Positions 19,130 to 28,508 of a stretch of 64,000 nucleotides of DNA are shown piece by piece. Under the pieces are notes generated by a model, which worked only from the letters and a program-made list of their open reading frames with translations, ran no database searches and had not been told where the DNA came from. The DNA comes from Sedimentisphaerales bacterium (GTDB taxonomy: Bacteria > Planctomycetota > Phycisphaerae > Sedimentisphaerales > Anaerohalosphaeraceae), in contig JANQGW010000183.1 of assembly GCA_028282905.1 (NCBI GenBank), positions 1 to 64,000 of the forward strand, in the 5' to 3' direction. Within the stretch, counting starts at the first letter, position 1. Each line of letters opens with the position of its first letter. Both the position numbers and the translations under genes were made by a program.

Positions 19130-20539
19130 TTATTCGGTTTCGATGGCGATGATTGAGGCGATGGGGTCGGGCGCCTCTTTCGGCAGGTTGATCACAGAGC
19201 CGGCGGCGGTTGATTCGATTTTCAGGGCGGTTTGGCTCCGGTCGGCCAGCAGCCGGGCTGTTTTGACCTTTGCGGAGGTCAGCGGGACGGTCAGTTTCCC
19301 ATCGGCGGGCCAATCGAAGACGTGAGCGTAGAGAATGCCGGGTTTTTGGGTGTAGCGGCCCCATTTGGGGGCTTTGAAGGGGCTGGCGGTTGTTTCGTAG
19401 ATTGCCTCGCCGTTGGTTTGCATCCAGTCGCCGATGGCCTGCATGGATTTGATGCTTTCGGCGGGGATAGAGCCGTCGCCTTTGGGGCCGATGTTGAGCA
19501 GGTAGTTGCCGCCTTTGGAAACGATGTCGATAAGGTTGCGGATGAGCGTTTCATCGGATTTCCAGGCGTGGTCGTGGTCGGAGTAGCCCCATGTGGTGTT
19601 CAAGGTCATACAGACTTCCCAATCGACGCCTTCGATGCCGGTGGAGGGAATGGTCTGTTCCGGCGTAGTGAAATCGCCCTGCTCAGGTTTCCAATTCTTG
19701 AGGCGGCCGACCGAATCGTGCTTTTCGATATTCGGAATATGATAGAGACGGTTGTTGGAGATAATCTGCGGCTGGAGGGTGTGGACCATGGCCATCAGGT
19801 CATCGGCACGCCAGAACGGGCCTTCAGCGCCTTTTTTGGAATAGTCCCACCAGATGATATCGACCGGGCCGTAATGGGTCATGAGTTCTTTGACCTGGCG
19901 GTGGAGGTAATCGACATAAATCGCGTGATTGCGCGGGCCGTTTGGGAAGGGTTTGCCTTTGGTCGGGTACGGCAGCTGGCCGGCGGCTTTGTAGTCGTAC
20001 TGTGGATGGTGCCAGTCGATGACGGAATGGTAGAAGCCGACCTTAAGCCCTTCGGCGCGGATGGCTTCGACAATTTCTTTGCAGAGGTCGCGGCCGGTGA
20101 GGTCTTTGGCGTTATAGGTGGAATTGGCCGATTCGTAGAGGCCGAAGCCATCGTGGTGTTTGGTGGTGAAGACGACATATTTGCAGCCGGCTTGGCGGGC
20201 GAGTTTGGCCCATTCGGAGGCGAAATTCGGCGACGGTTGAAATTTCGGGGTTGCCTCGTGGGCGTAGTCCCAGGTATCGGCACCGACATACTGCTGAATC
20301 CATTCCATGCCGCCGCGGGTGCCGACGGTTTTGCCCTTCCAGGTGCCGGCCAGGCCGGAATAGAGGCCCCAGTGGACGAACATGCCGAAACGGGCCTGAC
20401 GCCACCATGCCATGCGGGCGTCGCGCTGCTGCGGGGTTTCTGATTTCATGGTATAGGTCTCCTTGTGGTGGGTTTGTGCGAACAGCGGGATTGCGGTCAC
20501 GGTGATCAGCAGTAAACAGGTCAACATGCGTTTTTTCAT
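19130..20539 (-). CDS. Alpha-L-fucosidase (GH29), secreted
   Basis: Signal peptide; WWRQARFGMFVHWGLYSG, YVVFTTKHHDGFGLYES, GFYHSVIDWHHP, GNYLLNIGPKGDG. Confidence 0.93.
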   Translation of the reverse strand: MKKRMLTCLLLITVTAIPLFAQTHHKETYTMKSETPQQRDARMAWWRQARFGMFVHWGLYSGLAGTWKGKTVGTRGGMEWIQQYVGADTWDYAHEATPKFQPSPNFASEWAKLARQAGCKYVVFTTKHHDGFGLYESANSTYNAKDLTGRDLCKEIVEAIRAEGLKVGFYHSVIDWHHPQYDYKAAGQLPYPTKGKPFPNGPRNHAIYVDYLHRQVKELMTHYGPVDIIWWDYSKKGAEGPFWRADDLMAMVHTLQPQIISNNRLYHIPNIEKHDSVGRLKNWKPEQGDFTTPEQTIPSTGIEGVDWEVCMTLNTTWGYSDHDHAWKSDETLIRNLIDIVSKGGNYLLNIGPKGDGSIPAESIKSMQAIGDWMQTNGEAIYETTASPFKAPKWGRYTQKPGILYAHVFDWPADGKLTVPLTSAKVKTARLLADRSQTALKIESTAAGSVINLPKEAPDPIASIIAIETE

Positions 20540-20617
20540 GCGATTGTCCCTTTCTGTCCGGATTTGGACAATGTCCCCATTGAGTATTTGTCGAGGTAAT
20601 TATACCGGATAATTTCA

Positions 20618-20690
20618 GGAATACAAGAACGTATGTATACAGGTATGTAAGTATATAAGAACTCAGGAATTTAGGAATAGGGATTTACCA
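20618..20690. repeat. 8-bp quasi-periodic low-complexity intergenic tract
   Basis: gaatacaa|gaacgtat|gtatacag|gtatgtaa|gtatataa|gaactcag|gaatttag|gaatagg. Confidence 0.7.
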
Positions 20691-20908
20691 CGAAGGTTTC
20701 ATTCAGGAATACAGGAGTTTGGGGTTGGGATTTGGGGTTGACGCTGGGGTTTTGGGTGTTTATGATAGGCAATAGGCTGTTCGGCGTTTGTGACGCGTTA
20801 AATCGGAGTGGAACGAAGGGAATATTTATTGAAGATGGAAGGCAGGTCAACTAAGTATCTGAGTCATTTAATTTCTCTTAAACAGTATACTATTGGCTAG
20901 AGCATATT

Positions 20909-21295
20909 ATGCCAAATCAACAGGGTAAAGATCAGAATAAAATAGTACAATTGGAGCAAACTACAAATGCTTATCCCAAAAGCAGTCCCTTTATTATTTT
21001 ACTTTTTAAAGCAATTTTATTGGGGCCAGAACTGGTATGGCTTGGCGATTTTAGCATCAGCAGACGTTTTCGAGGTATTACTTTAATCACAATTCCAACG
21101 CTTGTCACACTCTTATTTCTAATCGATGGCACTCCTCCAGTGATGTTTCTTGTCATGCTATTTGTTGTTTGGTTCTGGATGTGGCTTTTTATATTGATTA
21201 TAATGTTTTTACAGGCTCTCGTTTATCTGTTTACTCCAAATAAAAAAAGTTCTGATAATACTGAGCAAAGAATTCGTGATGCAGGGAATCAATAG
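20909..21295 (+). CDS. Hypothetical small membrane protein
   Basis: Two hydrophobic stretches; AT-rich region; no known domain recognised. Confidence 0.5.
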   Translation: MPNQQGKDQNKIVQLEQTTNAYPKSSPFIILLFKAILLGPELVWLGDFSISRRFRGITLITIPTLVTLLFLIDGTPPVMFLVMLFVVWFWMWLFILIIMFLQALVYLFTPNKKSSDNTEQRIRDAGNQ

Positions 21296-21362
21296 CGCTT
21301 TGTAGTAAGATTTGACCTGTTGGTTGATGGGAATATCCTAGCTTGAAAATAAAGGCGCATAA

Positions 21363-21650
21363 ATGGGCATGCCACTAAAAGAACATTTTCGCAGATTTTG
21401 CCGCACTTTTGCTGCTCAATGGCACAATCAACCAATTGAAGAATATCGAATTCATTGTGATGCCAGTGACTGCTTACAGGTTGAAAGACGAGACATCTAT
21501 GGGGAGGTTGATTTTGAAACACTGCCGTGGGACAAAATCAATCTCGTTTGGGTTTACAAAAGAGATCTGTTTTCGTCTGACCAAATATGCATGCAGATGG
21601 TAACCAGCGAAACCGAGGCTCTTGAGATCCATGAGGACATGGAAGGCTGA
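21363..21650 (+). CDS. Hypothetical protein
   Basis: 95-aa ORF, tightly followed by the next ORF. Confidence 0.45.
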   Translation: MGMPLKEHFRRFCRTFAAQWHNQPIEEYRIHCDASDCLQVERRDIYGEVDFETLPWDKINLVWVYKRDLFSSDQICMQMVTSETEALEIHEDMEG

Positions 21651-21659
21651 GGAGAATTA

Positions 21660-22106
21660 TTGAAAATCCTTCCAGATCGGCTGAACGAAACAAGAAATGA
21701 CTGGTGGGCCGATACGGCCTTCCCTCCTTTCGAAACCAATCAATCGTTAATTTATAAGAATCCGAATTTTGACCAAGCCGAACTTGATGAATTGATTAAG
21801 GAATTTAAAGCGGACTCTGAAATCCCCCGCCCAAAACCATTTTGGGATATTCTGTTTTTCGCTCTCATACTACTGACGTTTCCATGGCCTTTTGTCGGCT
21901 TAAGTGTTTTATGTTTATCTCAATTCTATTTGGGAATTCTTCTTGCGATAAATCTTACTGCCTTTGTTGTGCTTATGACCCGAATACTGGTTTACTGGGA
22001 ATCGTATTTTCCAAAAATCCGGATATGCAGGACATTGCAAATTATTGCAATTATCGGCCTGATTTCATATTACATTGGGCCATTCCTTTGGGATTCTGGC
22101 CCTTAG
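21660..22106 (+). CDS. Hypothetical membrane protein
   Basis: TTG or downstream start; C-terminal hydrophobic segments. Confidence 0.45.
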   Translation: MKILPDRLNETRNDWWADTAFPPFETNQSLIYKNPNFDQAELDELIKEFKADSEIPRPKPFWDILFFALILLTFPWPFVGLSVLCLSQFYLGILLAINLTAFVVLMTRILVYWESYFPKIRICRTLQIIAIIGLISYYIGPFLWDSGP

Positions 22107-22280
22107 CAGGAGGTGAGTTTTGTGGACATTTACAGACGGACACAGACATTCACGGACTTTTTTGAAACAGCTATAGGGGGCTGTTTTTTGGTTGTATTTT
22201 CTTGTTTTTGTGTCATGTTATCTTCGTAGTTTTTATACCACTAAGCTGGTTTTAGTGTATCGTGCTCTGGGTCAACTGCT

Positions 22281-23177
22281 TTAAAGAACTAGATTGAAGA
22301 CATACCCGCCAGCAACCGCTGTGGCAAAAATCACCATCACAATGGACGCGACAAGGCGTTTTTGGAAGATACTTGCCAGCATACTCATTTCCGGAATGGC
22401 CATGCCGGCACCGCCAATAATCAAAGCGATCACCGCTCCCATGCTCATGCCCTTCTGAGCCAGCGCCAGACCAATCGGTATTGCCGTTTCTGCACGAATA
22501 TAAAGAGGTATCCCAACAATGGCGGCTACGGGAATCGCCAGCGGGTTATTCGACCCGGCAATGCGAACAACGAACTCCTCGGGCAAATAACCGTAAATAC
22601 CGGCACCGATCCCCACACCGATCAACAGAAAGACAAGGACCGCCCGGAAATCCTTCCATGCGGATTGAACCGCCACTTTGACCTTGCCGGCAAACGCAGG
22701 AGGGATTACGTTTTCTGCCGATCCGCAGCAGCTTTGTTTGGCTCGAATATTCTTGACGTGTTTTGAGCCGCCGGTTTTTTCCAGTATCACACCGAAAATC
22801 ACTGACCCAACGAAAGTGACGCCAAAATAAATCAGACAGGCCTTCAAGCCCATCAGTGTGGCCACCATACTGATGATAATGGGGTTCAGCAGAGGCGATG
22901 CAATCACAAAGGACATCACCGGGCCGAAAGGAGCGCCGGCGTTTAACATCCCCAACGTCATGGGAATTGTCGAGCAGGCACAGAAAGGCGTCAGCGCCCC
23001 TACTATCGCCCCCAGGATATTTCCCCAGATGCCGCGTTTCGAGAGCCACTCTCTGAGCTTTTCTTTGGGGATATACATCAGCACCATGTTTACAATCGCA
23101 CTGATACCAATAAAAAGGACGGTTAGTTCCACTGTAATCAGCAGAAAATATTCAATCGCTTTTGTTAGTGAATTCAT
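22281..23177 (-). CDS. Permease, COG0701/DUF318 (ArsP-like) family
   Basis: GAIVGALTPFCACSTIPMTLGMLNAGAPFGPVMSFVIASPLLNPIII; multiple TMs; central SCCGS loop. Confidence 0.85.
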   Translation of the reverse strand: MNSLTKAIEYFLLITVELTVLFIGISAIVNMVLMYIPKEKLREWLSKRGIWGNILGAIVGALTPFCACSTIPMTLGMLNAGAPFGPVMSFVIASPLLNPIIISMVATLMGLKACLIYFGVTFVGSVIFGVILEKTGGSKHVKNIRAKQSCCGSAENVIPPAFAGKVKVAVQSAWKDFRAVLVFLLIGVGIGAGIYGYLPEEFVVRIAGSNNPLAIPVAAIVGIPLYIRAETAIPIGLALAQKGMSMGAVIALIIGGAGMAIPEMSMLASIFQKRLVASIVMVIFATAVAGGYVFNLVL

Positions 23178-23194
23178 TTTTCGCTCTCTGTTTG

Positions 23195-23209
23195 GTTGAC
23201 ACCGTCAAC
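23195..23209. promoter_or_regulatory. Inverted-repeat operator GTTGAC-ACC-GTCAAC upstream of the permease
   Basis: Perfect 6-bp arms; same sequence as the operator at 23697. Confidence 0.75.
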
Positions 23210-23225
23210 TATTTAGTTAAAAAAT

Positions 23226-23654
23226 TTATTGTTTGATTATCTGCGCCATCGCCAGCACCGCCTGACTGATCTGTTTCGCCGATTCTTCCGGAAGATTGGC
23301 ATATAAGGCTTTCACCCGTTCACTATAAGCCTGACTCGCTTTTTCCAGAATGCCAGTTCCCCTGGTGGTTACCGTCACGCAGCATATACGCCCGTCTTCA
23401 GGCGATTTCAGTTTTTTTACGTAGCCCTTTCTTTCCAAACGGTTGACGACCCGAGTGGCGCCGCTTTTGGTAAATCCGAGATATGAACCGACCGTGTTAA
23501 TCGGGCAATCCATTGTTTTCGCGATTTTTTCCAATGCCAAAAATTCCGGCATGGATAGATCTTCACAGCATTCATTATCTGAGCCTCTTGAGCCAAAATG
23601 CCACGCAATCTTTCTCAATGCTTTGCTGATTTCTTTTATCTCTTTGTTTTTCAT
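23226..23654 (-). CDS. MarR-family transcriptional regulator, Cys-containing
   Basis: wHTH MPEFLALEKIAKTMDCPINTVGSYLGFTKSGATRVVNRLERKGYVKKLKSPEDGRICCVTVTTRG; ATG 23654 chosen over GTG 23684 because the inferred -10 overlaps the latter. Confidence 0.88.
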   Translation of the reverse strand: MKNKEIKEISKALRKIAWHFGSRGSDNECCEDLSMPEFLALEKIAKTMDCPINTVGSYLGFTKSGATRVVNRLERKGYVKKLKSPEDGRICCVTVTTRGTGILEKASQAYSERVKALYANLPEESAKQISQAVLAMAQIIKQ

Positions 23655-23682
23655 TTGAAAGTCTCCACATTTATCGTCTATC

Positions 23683-23713
23683 ACGATAACAAAAACAGTT
23701 GACTATGTCAACT
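23683..23713 (-). promoter_or_regulatory. marR promoter with operator AGTTGAC-TAT-GTCAACT over its -35
   Basis: Minus strand TTGACA-N17-TATCGT; 7-bp perfect arms at 23697..23713. Confidence 0.7.
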
Positions 23714-23799
23714 ATATTTTTTTGGATTTTCGTTTATTCTCACATAAGCGAAAAAGAGGTTGATTCTCTGCAATGAGGTTTCGGACGGACGCGGAGAGT

Positions 23800-23908
23800 G
23801 GGGATTTACCACGAAGGACGCGAAGAGCACGAAAGTTTCATTCAGGAATACAGGAATGTAGGTATATAAGTATACAGGTATGCAAGTATATAGGTATATA
23901 GGGAACTC
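23800..23908. repeat. Quasi-periodic intergenic tract (9-bp cacgaag units then 8-bp aggtatat units)
   Basis: accacgaag|gacgcgaag|agcacgaaa|g...aggaatac|aggaatgt|aggtatat|aagtatac|aggtatgc|aagtatat|aggtatat. Confidence 0.7.
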
Positions 23909-24226
23909 GGAACGGTTAATTATACGATGATATTGGTCTTGGTTTTTTGCGGGGGGTCTCCAAAATTCCAGTTTCTGCAAACAATTGTTTCTTTACATAG
24001 AATCGTTATTGTTGTATAATTAATGTTTCATCTTCGAGAGGCTGCTTGGCGCAACTGCAACCGGTGTGGTAACGCATGGCAGAATGATGAACGGGAGCTA
24101 TGGCAGTACGGCATATCCGAAGGGCCTTTGTCAAGACCTTGCATCTATCCCTATGCGCATTATCACCGCTCATGGTAATTTCATCAAACCACTATTATTG
24201 ACCTTGTTTGAGAAAGGAAAACAGTC

Positions 24227-26338
24227 ATGTTAAAAAAAATAGCCATTTCAATAACTATCTGTCTTTTCTTCGCGCAGGCGGCGGCCGGCCCCATTCAGGT
24301 GGACGCCTGGAGCCTGACCAATAAAGCCCGGGAAGAAAAGTTCACGATCCAGGAATCCACGTTAGATGAGGTGATTCTGCCGTTTGATATGTATGACAGC
24401 GCTGAGCAAGGTGTCAGCCGGGCTGAGTCCTGGTATGATTTCTGGGTTCACAATGACAGTGCGATCTTCAAGTTTGACTGTGAGCATATTCGCAGCGCTC
24501 TGTATTCCAGCGGCGGTCAATTGTTTGTGGATATGAACTTTACACTGACGCAAGAGATCCCTTACCGGCTGACCGGACAATACACGACGACGGGGGCGGC
24601 GGTGACTTCCATGACACTGACGCTGACCAATACAAGCACGGAAACTGTCGTCTTCCACAATTTGCAGCGCAGCCGGAATACCGATAATCAGTTTTTCCTG
24701 CTGGGAATGCAGCAAGGGGATGAAGCGAATGAACTGGAAGGGTCGCAGTTTGGAACACTGCCCGCGGGGCAATACCACCTCTACTTCTATCTTGGCAAAG
24801 ACTCCAGTTCTATTCAGCAAGAGTACGGTACCGGGACCGGCATCATGGAGATCAAGCTTGGACAGCATCTGGATCGGGGAAAAATTTATTGGACCAATGA
24901 AGGAACAAATAACCTCTACCAGTCAAATCTGGACGGTACCGAAAGAGTGACGATCTACTCGAGTATCCCAATTCTGCGAGATATCACGGTCGATGTACCG
25001 GAAGCCCAGATTTACTGGATTGGAAATAATGAGACGATTAATAGAAAAATCTATCGTGCCAACCTGGATGGTACCCAACAAGAAGACTACATTACCGGTC
25101 TGGCTTTACCTATCGGTTTGGAGTTATACAAATCCGGCAGCGCTTTCTATTGGACTGAAAGTAAGAGTATTTACCGGAAGGACATGATAACACATCAAAT
25201 CAGAAGATTGATTTATGGTCCGAATTATCCCTGGGGAATTAGTATTGATCACACTGAAGAAAAATTGTACTGGTCGGTCTTGTTCGATCAGAAAATTCAG
25301 AAAGCAAATTTAGACGGCAGCGATATCGAAGATGTAATCACAGGAATTTCAGACTTAAGAGATCTTGAGGTTGATTCCAAAAACAAAATCTATTTTCTCA
25401 CAGCCGGTCGGGTGAAAAGAGCTAATCTGGATGGTACCGGAGTGGAATCACTCTCTCCTTATTTAAACGGTTGTCAGTATCTCGAACTCGATCGTTTAGG
25501 CAGCAAACTCTATTGGACAAACGCAGATTATCGAAAAATAACCAAAGTCAACTTTGACGGAACCGGCTTAGAGGAATTGCTTTCGGGATTCGAATACCCC
25601 ATTGGCATTGGACTATATGTCAACAATTCCATTGCCGGCCCGGATGCGTTCGGTTATACGGCGAAAACAATCTCCAACGGTCTGCGTGACATTGAATCAA
25701 CCGGTACCGCGGTGAGTCTGACCGGCGTTGAAGCGAGTGACAGCATTGGGCTGCCTTTTGCTTTCAATTATTACGGTGAGGAAATGACATCGCTGCGGAT
25801 TGGTGCAAACGGCTTTATCACCTTTGACGACGGTGCCATCACCGGCAGTGCGGGCGGCAGAGTTTTTCCCGACCCAAACGGCTTTAACGGTATTATCGCC
25901 GGCTGCTGGGGCGATTTGCTGCCGGAAACCGGGGGGGTCTGTTATCAGTCGCTTGGGGCCGTGGGAGACCGGGAGTTTGTGGTGGGGTTCTATGATGTTG
26001 CGCAATATACCGGCGGTGGCAATGTCACGTTCGAGATGATTCTGCATGAGAGAACCAACAATATCGAATTGCAGATCGATACGGCCGCGGGCGTCGATGG
26101 CACTGTCAATGCGGCTATCGGGATAGAAAATATGGACGGCAGCGATGGATTGACGCTGGCGTATGGAAACAGCATCGACTATTCCGGGCGAAGCGTCATG
26201 TTTACGCATCCCTGCCAATACTATCTTGCGGGGGATAACAATCGTGACTGCCGAGTTGATCTGCTGGATTTAGCTGTTGTGGCCGGTAACTGGCTGGTTG
26301 ACTGCAAGGTTGACCCTTATCATCCGTCCTGTCTGTAA
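24227..26338 (+). CDS. Exported YWTD (LDL-receptor class B-like) beta-propeller protein with C-terminal dockerin-like module
   Basis: Signal peptide; repeats GKIYWTNEGTNNLYQSNLDGTE, SKLYWTNADYRKITKVNFDGTG etc.; C-terminal LAGDNNRDCRVDLLDLAVVAGNWL. Confidence 0.78.
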   Translation: MLKKIAISITICLFFAQAAAGPIQVDAWSLTNKAREEKFTIQESTLDEVILPFDMYDSAEQGVSRAESWYDFWVHNDSAIFKFDCEHIRSALYSSGGQLFVDMNFTLTQEIPYRLTGQYTTTGAAVTSMTLTLTNTSTETVVFHNLQRSRNTDNQFFLLGMQQGDEANELEGSQFGTLPAGQYHLYFYLGKDSSSIQQEYGTGTGIMEIKLGQHLDRGKIYWTNEGTNNLYQSNLDGTERVTIYSSIPILRDITVDVPEAQIYWIGNNETINRKIYRANLDGTQQEDYITGLALPIGLELYKSGSAFYWTESKSIYRKDMITHQIRRLIYGPNYPWGISIDHTEEKLYWSVLFDQKIQKANLDGSDIEDVITGISDLRDLEVDSKNKIYFLTAGRVKRANLDGTGVESLSPYLNGCQYLELDRLGSKLYWTNADYRKITKVNFDGTGLEELLSGFEYPIGIGLYVNNSIAGPDAFGYTAKTISNGLRDIESTGTAVSLTGVEASDSIGLPFAFNYYGEEMTSLRIGANGFITFDDGAITGSAGGRVFPDPNGFNGIIAGCWGDLLPETGGVCYQSLGAVGDREFVVGFYDVAQYTGGGNVTFEMILHERTNNIELQIDTAAGVDGTVNAAIGIENMDGSDGLTLAYGNSIDYSGRSVMFTHPCQYYLAGDNNRDCRVDLLDLAVVAGNWLVDCKVDPYHPSCL

Positions 26339-26477
26339 GTCATTCTGGTTCAAGGGAGTTTGAAGCCCTTGAATTGGGTTGCGGGGGTATCTTATTGTCA
26401 GCGGCTATGGACGGACACGGACATTCACGGACTTGCACGTAGGTGGGCGAATAAATTTTGGGGGCGTGGATAATTTC

Positions 26478-26506
26478 TTGAGTTTTTGGAGGGTTCATGG
26501 TATGTT
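26478..26506 (+). promoter_or_regulatory. Sigma70-type promoter
   Basis: TTGAGT-N17-TATGTT, about 58 nt before ATG 26564. Confidence 0.45.
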
Positions 26507-26563
26507 TTGGGTATGAGCAAATCTATCAAACAAACCGATTGTCGTGATAAAGGAGTGTTGACG

Positions 26564-27823
26564 ATGAAGAAATCCGCCTTTATTCTGATTGCAACCTGTG
26601 TTGTTCTGATGATTACCGGTTCTCTTTCTGTTCGGCCGGCCGCGGCGGCTGAGACAAGCGGCTACAGCAAGGAAGATCTTGCCAAGGACCAGGAAAAGGG
26701 TCAAAAACTCATTGAAAAGCTGCCGATTGAAGAACTTGGACCGCTGGCGCCAATCGCGATGTCGCCGTTTTTCGGGCTGGCGTGTCTGTCGGGAACGGCT
26801 ATTTTAATGCCTTCGGATAATGTGTTTCTGGGCGGCAACGAGGTACTTGATAACTGGCTGGTGTTTTTGCTGTTTAGCGGGCTGGCGGTGGTAACGTCGG
26901 TGCCGCGGCTAGTGAGTACGTCGAAGGTGTTTGCCGAGGCGATGGACCGGGTGGAGACGTATGCGGGGATCATCTCGTATGGCGTGATTTTGATGGCGGC
27001 CAGCCAGGGACAGAGTGAGCCGGAAGTGGCGGTTTATACGGCGGGTGTGTTTTCGATCACGTATTCGGGGCTGCTGGCGATCGCGGCGGCGGTGAATATT
27101 TTCGTTATTAGTACGGTGCGGCTGTTTTTTGAATTGCTGGTGCTGATTTCGCCGATTCCGACGCTGGACGCGATGTTTGAGTGTGCTAATAAGACGGTTG
27201 CGGGGATTCTGGCGGCGATTTATGCGTTCAATCCGATGCTGGCGTTTACGCTGAATATTATTCTGTTTTTGTTCTGTCTGATAATCTTCCGCTGGGTGAA
27301 CCGGAGGATCAAGTATCTGAAGGCCGTGCTGCTGGAGCCGTTTTTGCTGGGGCTGGTGCGGCGCCTGCTGGGACGCAGCGGGTACGATCCGGACAAGAGC
27401 ACGGTCCGCAAGCTGTCGCGTATGATTGGCGGGATTGACCTGGTGGTCCGGTGCTTCCCGATGCGGAAAATGGGCAAGATCAAAGTGAAGGACCGCTGCT
27501 ATCTGACCTTTGCCGCTGATGGGGTGTCGCTGGTGAAGTTTACGCTGCTGAAGCCGCCGCTGGTGAAAAAACTGGATGCGGCAAATCTTTCGAATGATAT
27601 CGACGAAGGCCTGCTGGCGTATTCGGTGATGCTGGATACAGACGGCAAGCCGGTGGAACTGGTCTTCGGGCGGGTCTATACGGGCAAACTGGATGAGATC
27701 CGAGAAAAGCTCCGTGCATCCAAGAAAATCCAGCCGGAAATGAAGGCGGAGGCAGAGACAGAAACCCCGCCTGACAATCAGACAATTGAAGAATCCACCG
27801 AAGACACCGAGGCCGCCGAATAA
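26564..27823 (+). CDS. Hypothetical multi-pass membrane protein
   Basis: ATG 26564 with AAAGGAG RBS; signal peptide MKKSAFILIATCVVLMITGSL; several TMs; acidic C-terminal tail. Confidence 0.7.
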   Translation: MKKSAFILIATCVVLMITGSLSVRPAAAAETSGYSKEDLAKDQEKGQKLIEKLPIEELGPLAPIAMSPFFGLACLSGTAILMPSDNVFLGGNEVLDNWLVFLLFSGLAVVTSVPRLVSTSKVFAEAMDRVETYAGIISYGVILMAASQGQSEPEVAVYTAGVFSITYSGLLAIAAAVNIFVISTVRLFFELLVLISPIPTLDAMFECANKTVAGILAAIYAFNPMLAFTLNIILFLFCLIIFRWVNRRIKYLKAVLLEPFLLGLVRRLLGRSGYDPDKSTVRKLSRMIGGIDLVVRCFPMRKMGKIKVKDRCYLTFAADGVSLVKFTLLKPPLVKKLDAANLSNDIDEGLLAYSVMLDTDGKPVELVFGRVYTGKLDEIREKLRASKKIQPEMKAEAETETPPDNQTIEESTEDTEAAE

Positions 27824-27975
27824 TTTTGAATGTTGAATTTTTAATTATGAATTGAGAAATCCCGGCTTTACCGAGGAAGCTGAAGCTACTGAGTAATACC
27901 AAAGCCGAGAGGCAGAAATGTGTAATCACCAATACCGTTTCTGTCAAAGAATTTGAAACTGATAGAGCAATCTTC

Positions 27976-28485
27976 GTGAAGAAAAATAAACTCATCTTGA
28001 CGATTACAAGCAGTTGCCTTGTCATTATTGGTTGCCTTATTGCACTGGCAGTTTTTAAAATACTTAATTCTGCGGTACTTAATCCGGAGAAGTTTGAGGA
28101 AATATTTAAAACCAAGCTCACTGAGACTACGCATATCAATGTACGTCCGGTCTGGCTGGACGACCCTGCCGAAGAAGCCAGTGTCATTGTCACAAAGCCG
28201 GGAGATGAGCATTGCATTTTTACCGAGAGACGACAGGATAAAATTAAAGAACTGATCGAAAGATTTGAAGTACGTCCTTTGGGATACGGCCCTAGTTGTA
28301 ACTGCGGCGGCAGCCATGCGTTGGATTTCTATCATGACGAACAATATCTGGCAAGCGTGACGTTACACCACGGTAATGCCTTTCGCGGCCTTGACGGCTG
28401 GAAGGGAAACATTAATTTTACCGATTCCTATGCAACCCTCATCCGTGAGTGGTTTGCTGAATACGATATCACAAACTTAGATTAG
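27976..28485 (+). CDS. Hypothetical exported/membrane-anchored protein
   Basis: N-terminal TM LILTITSSCLVIIGCLIALAVF; no known domain. Confidence 0.55.
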   Translation: MKKNKLILTITSSCLVIIGCLIALAVFKILNSAVLNPEKFEEIFKTKLTETTHINVRPVWLDDPAEEASVIVTKPGDEHCIFTERRQDKIKELIERFEVRPLGYGPSCNCGGSHALDFYHDEQYLASVTLHHGNAFRGLDGWKGNINFTDSYATLIREWFAEYDITNLD

Positions 28486-28508
28486 ACACACCTTTCGCCT
28501 ACTTATTT

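Noticed and set aside
19232-20443. 403-aa plus-strand ORF opposite the GH29 gene
   Set aside because: Shadow ORF created by high-GC codon usage of the fucosidase; Gly/Val/Phe/Asp-rich with no domain.
23708-23980. 90-aa minus-strand ORF (YLYTCIPVYLYTYIPVFL...)
   Set aside because: Translation of the 8-bp quasi-periodic tract, not a protein gene.
24023-24178. Cobalamin riboswitch
   Set aside because: Only fragments resemble the core; order of conserved boxes is not met and the downstream gene is not B12-related. Kept only as a low-interest unexplained segment.
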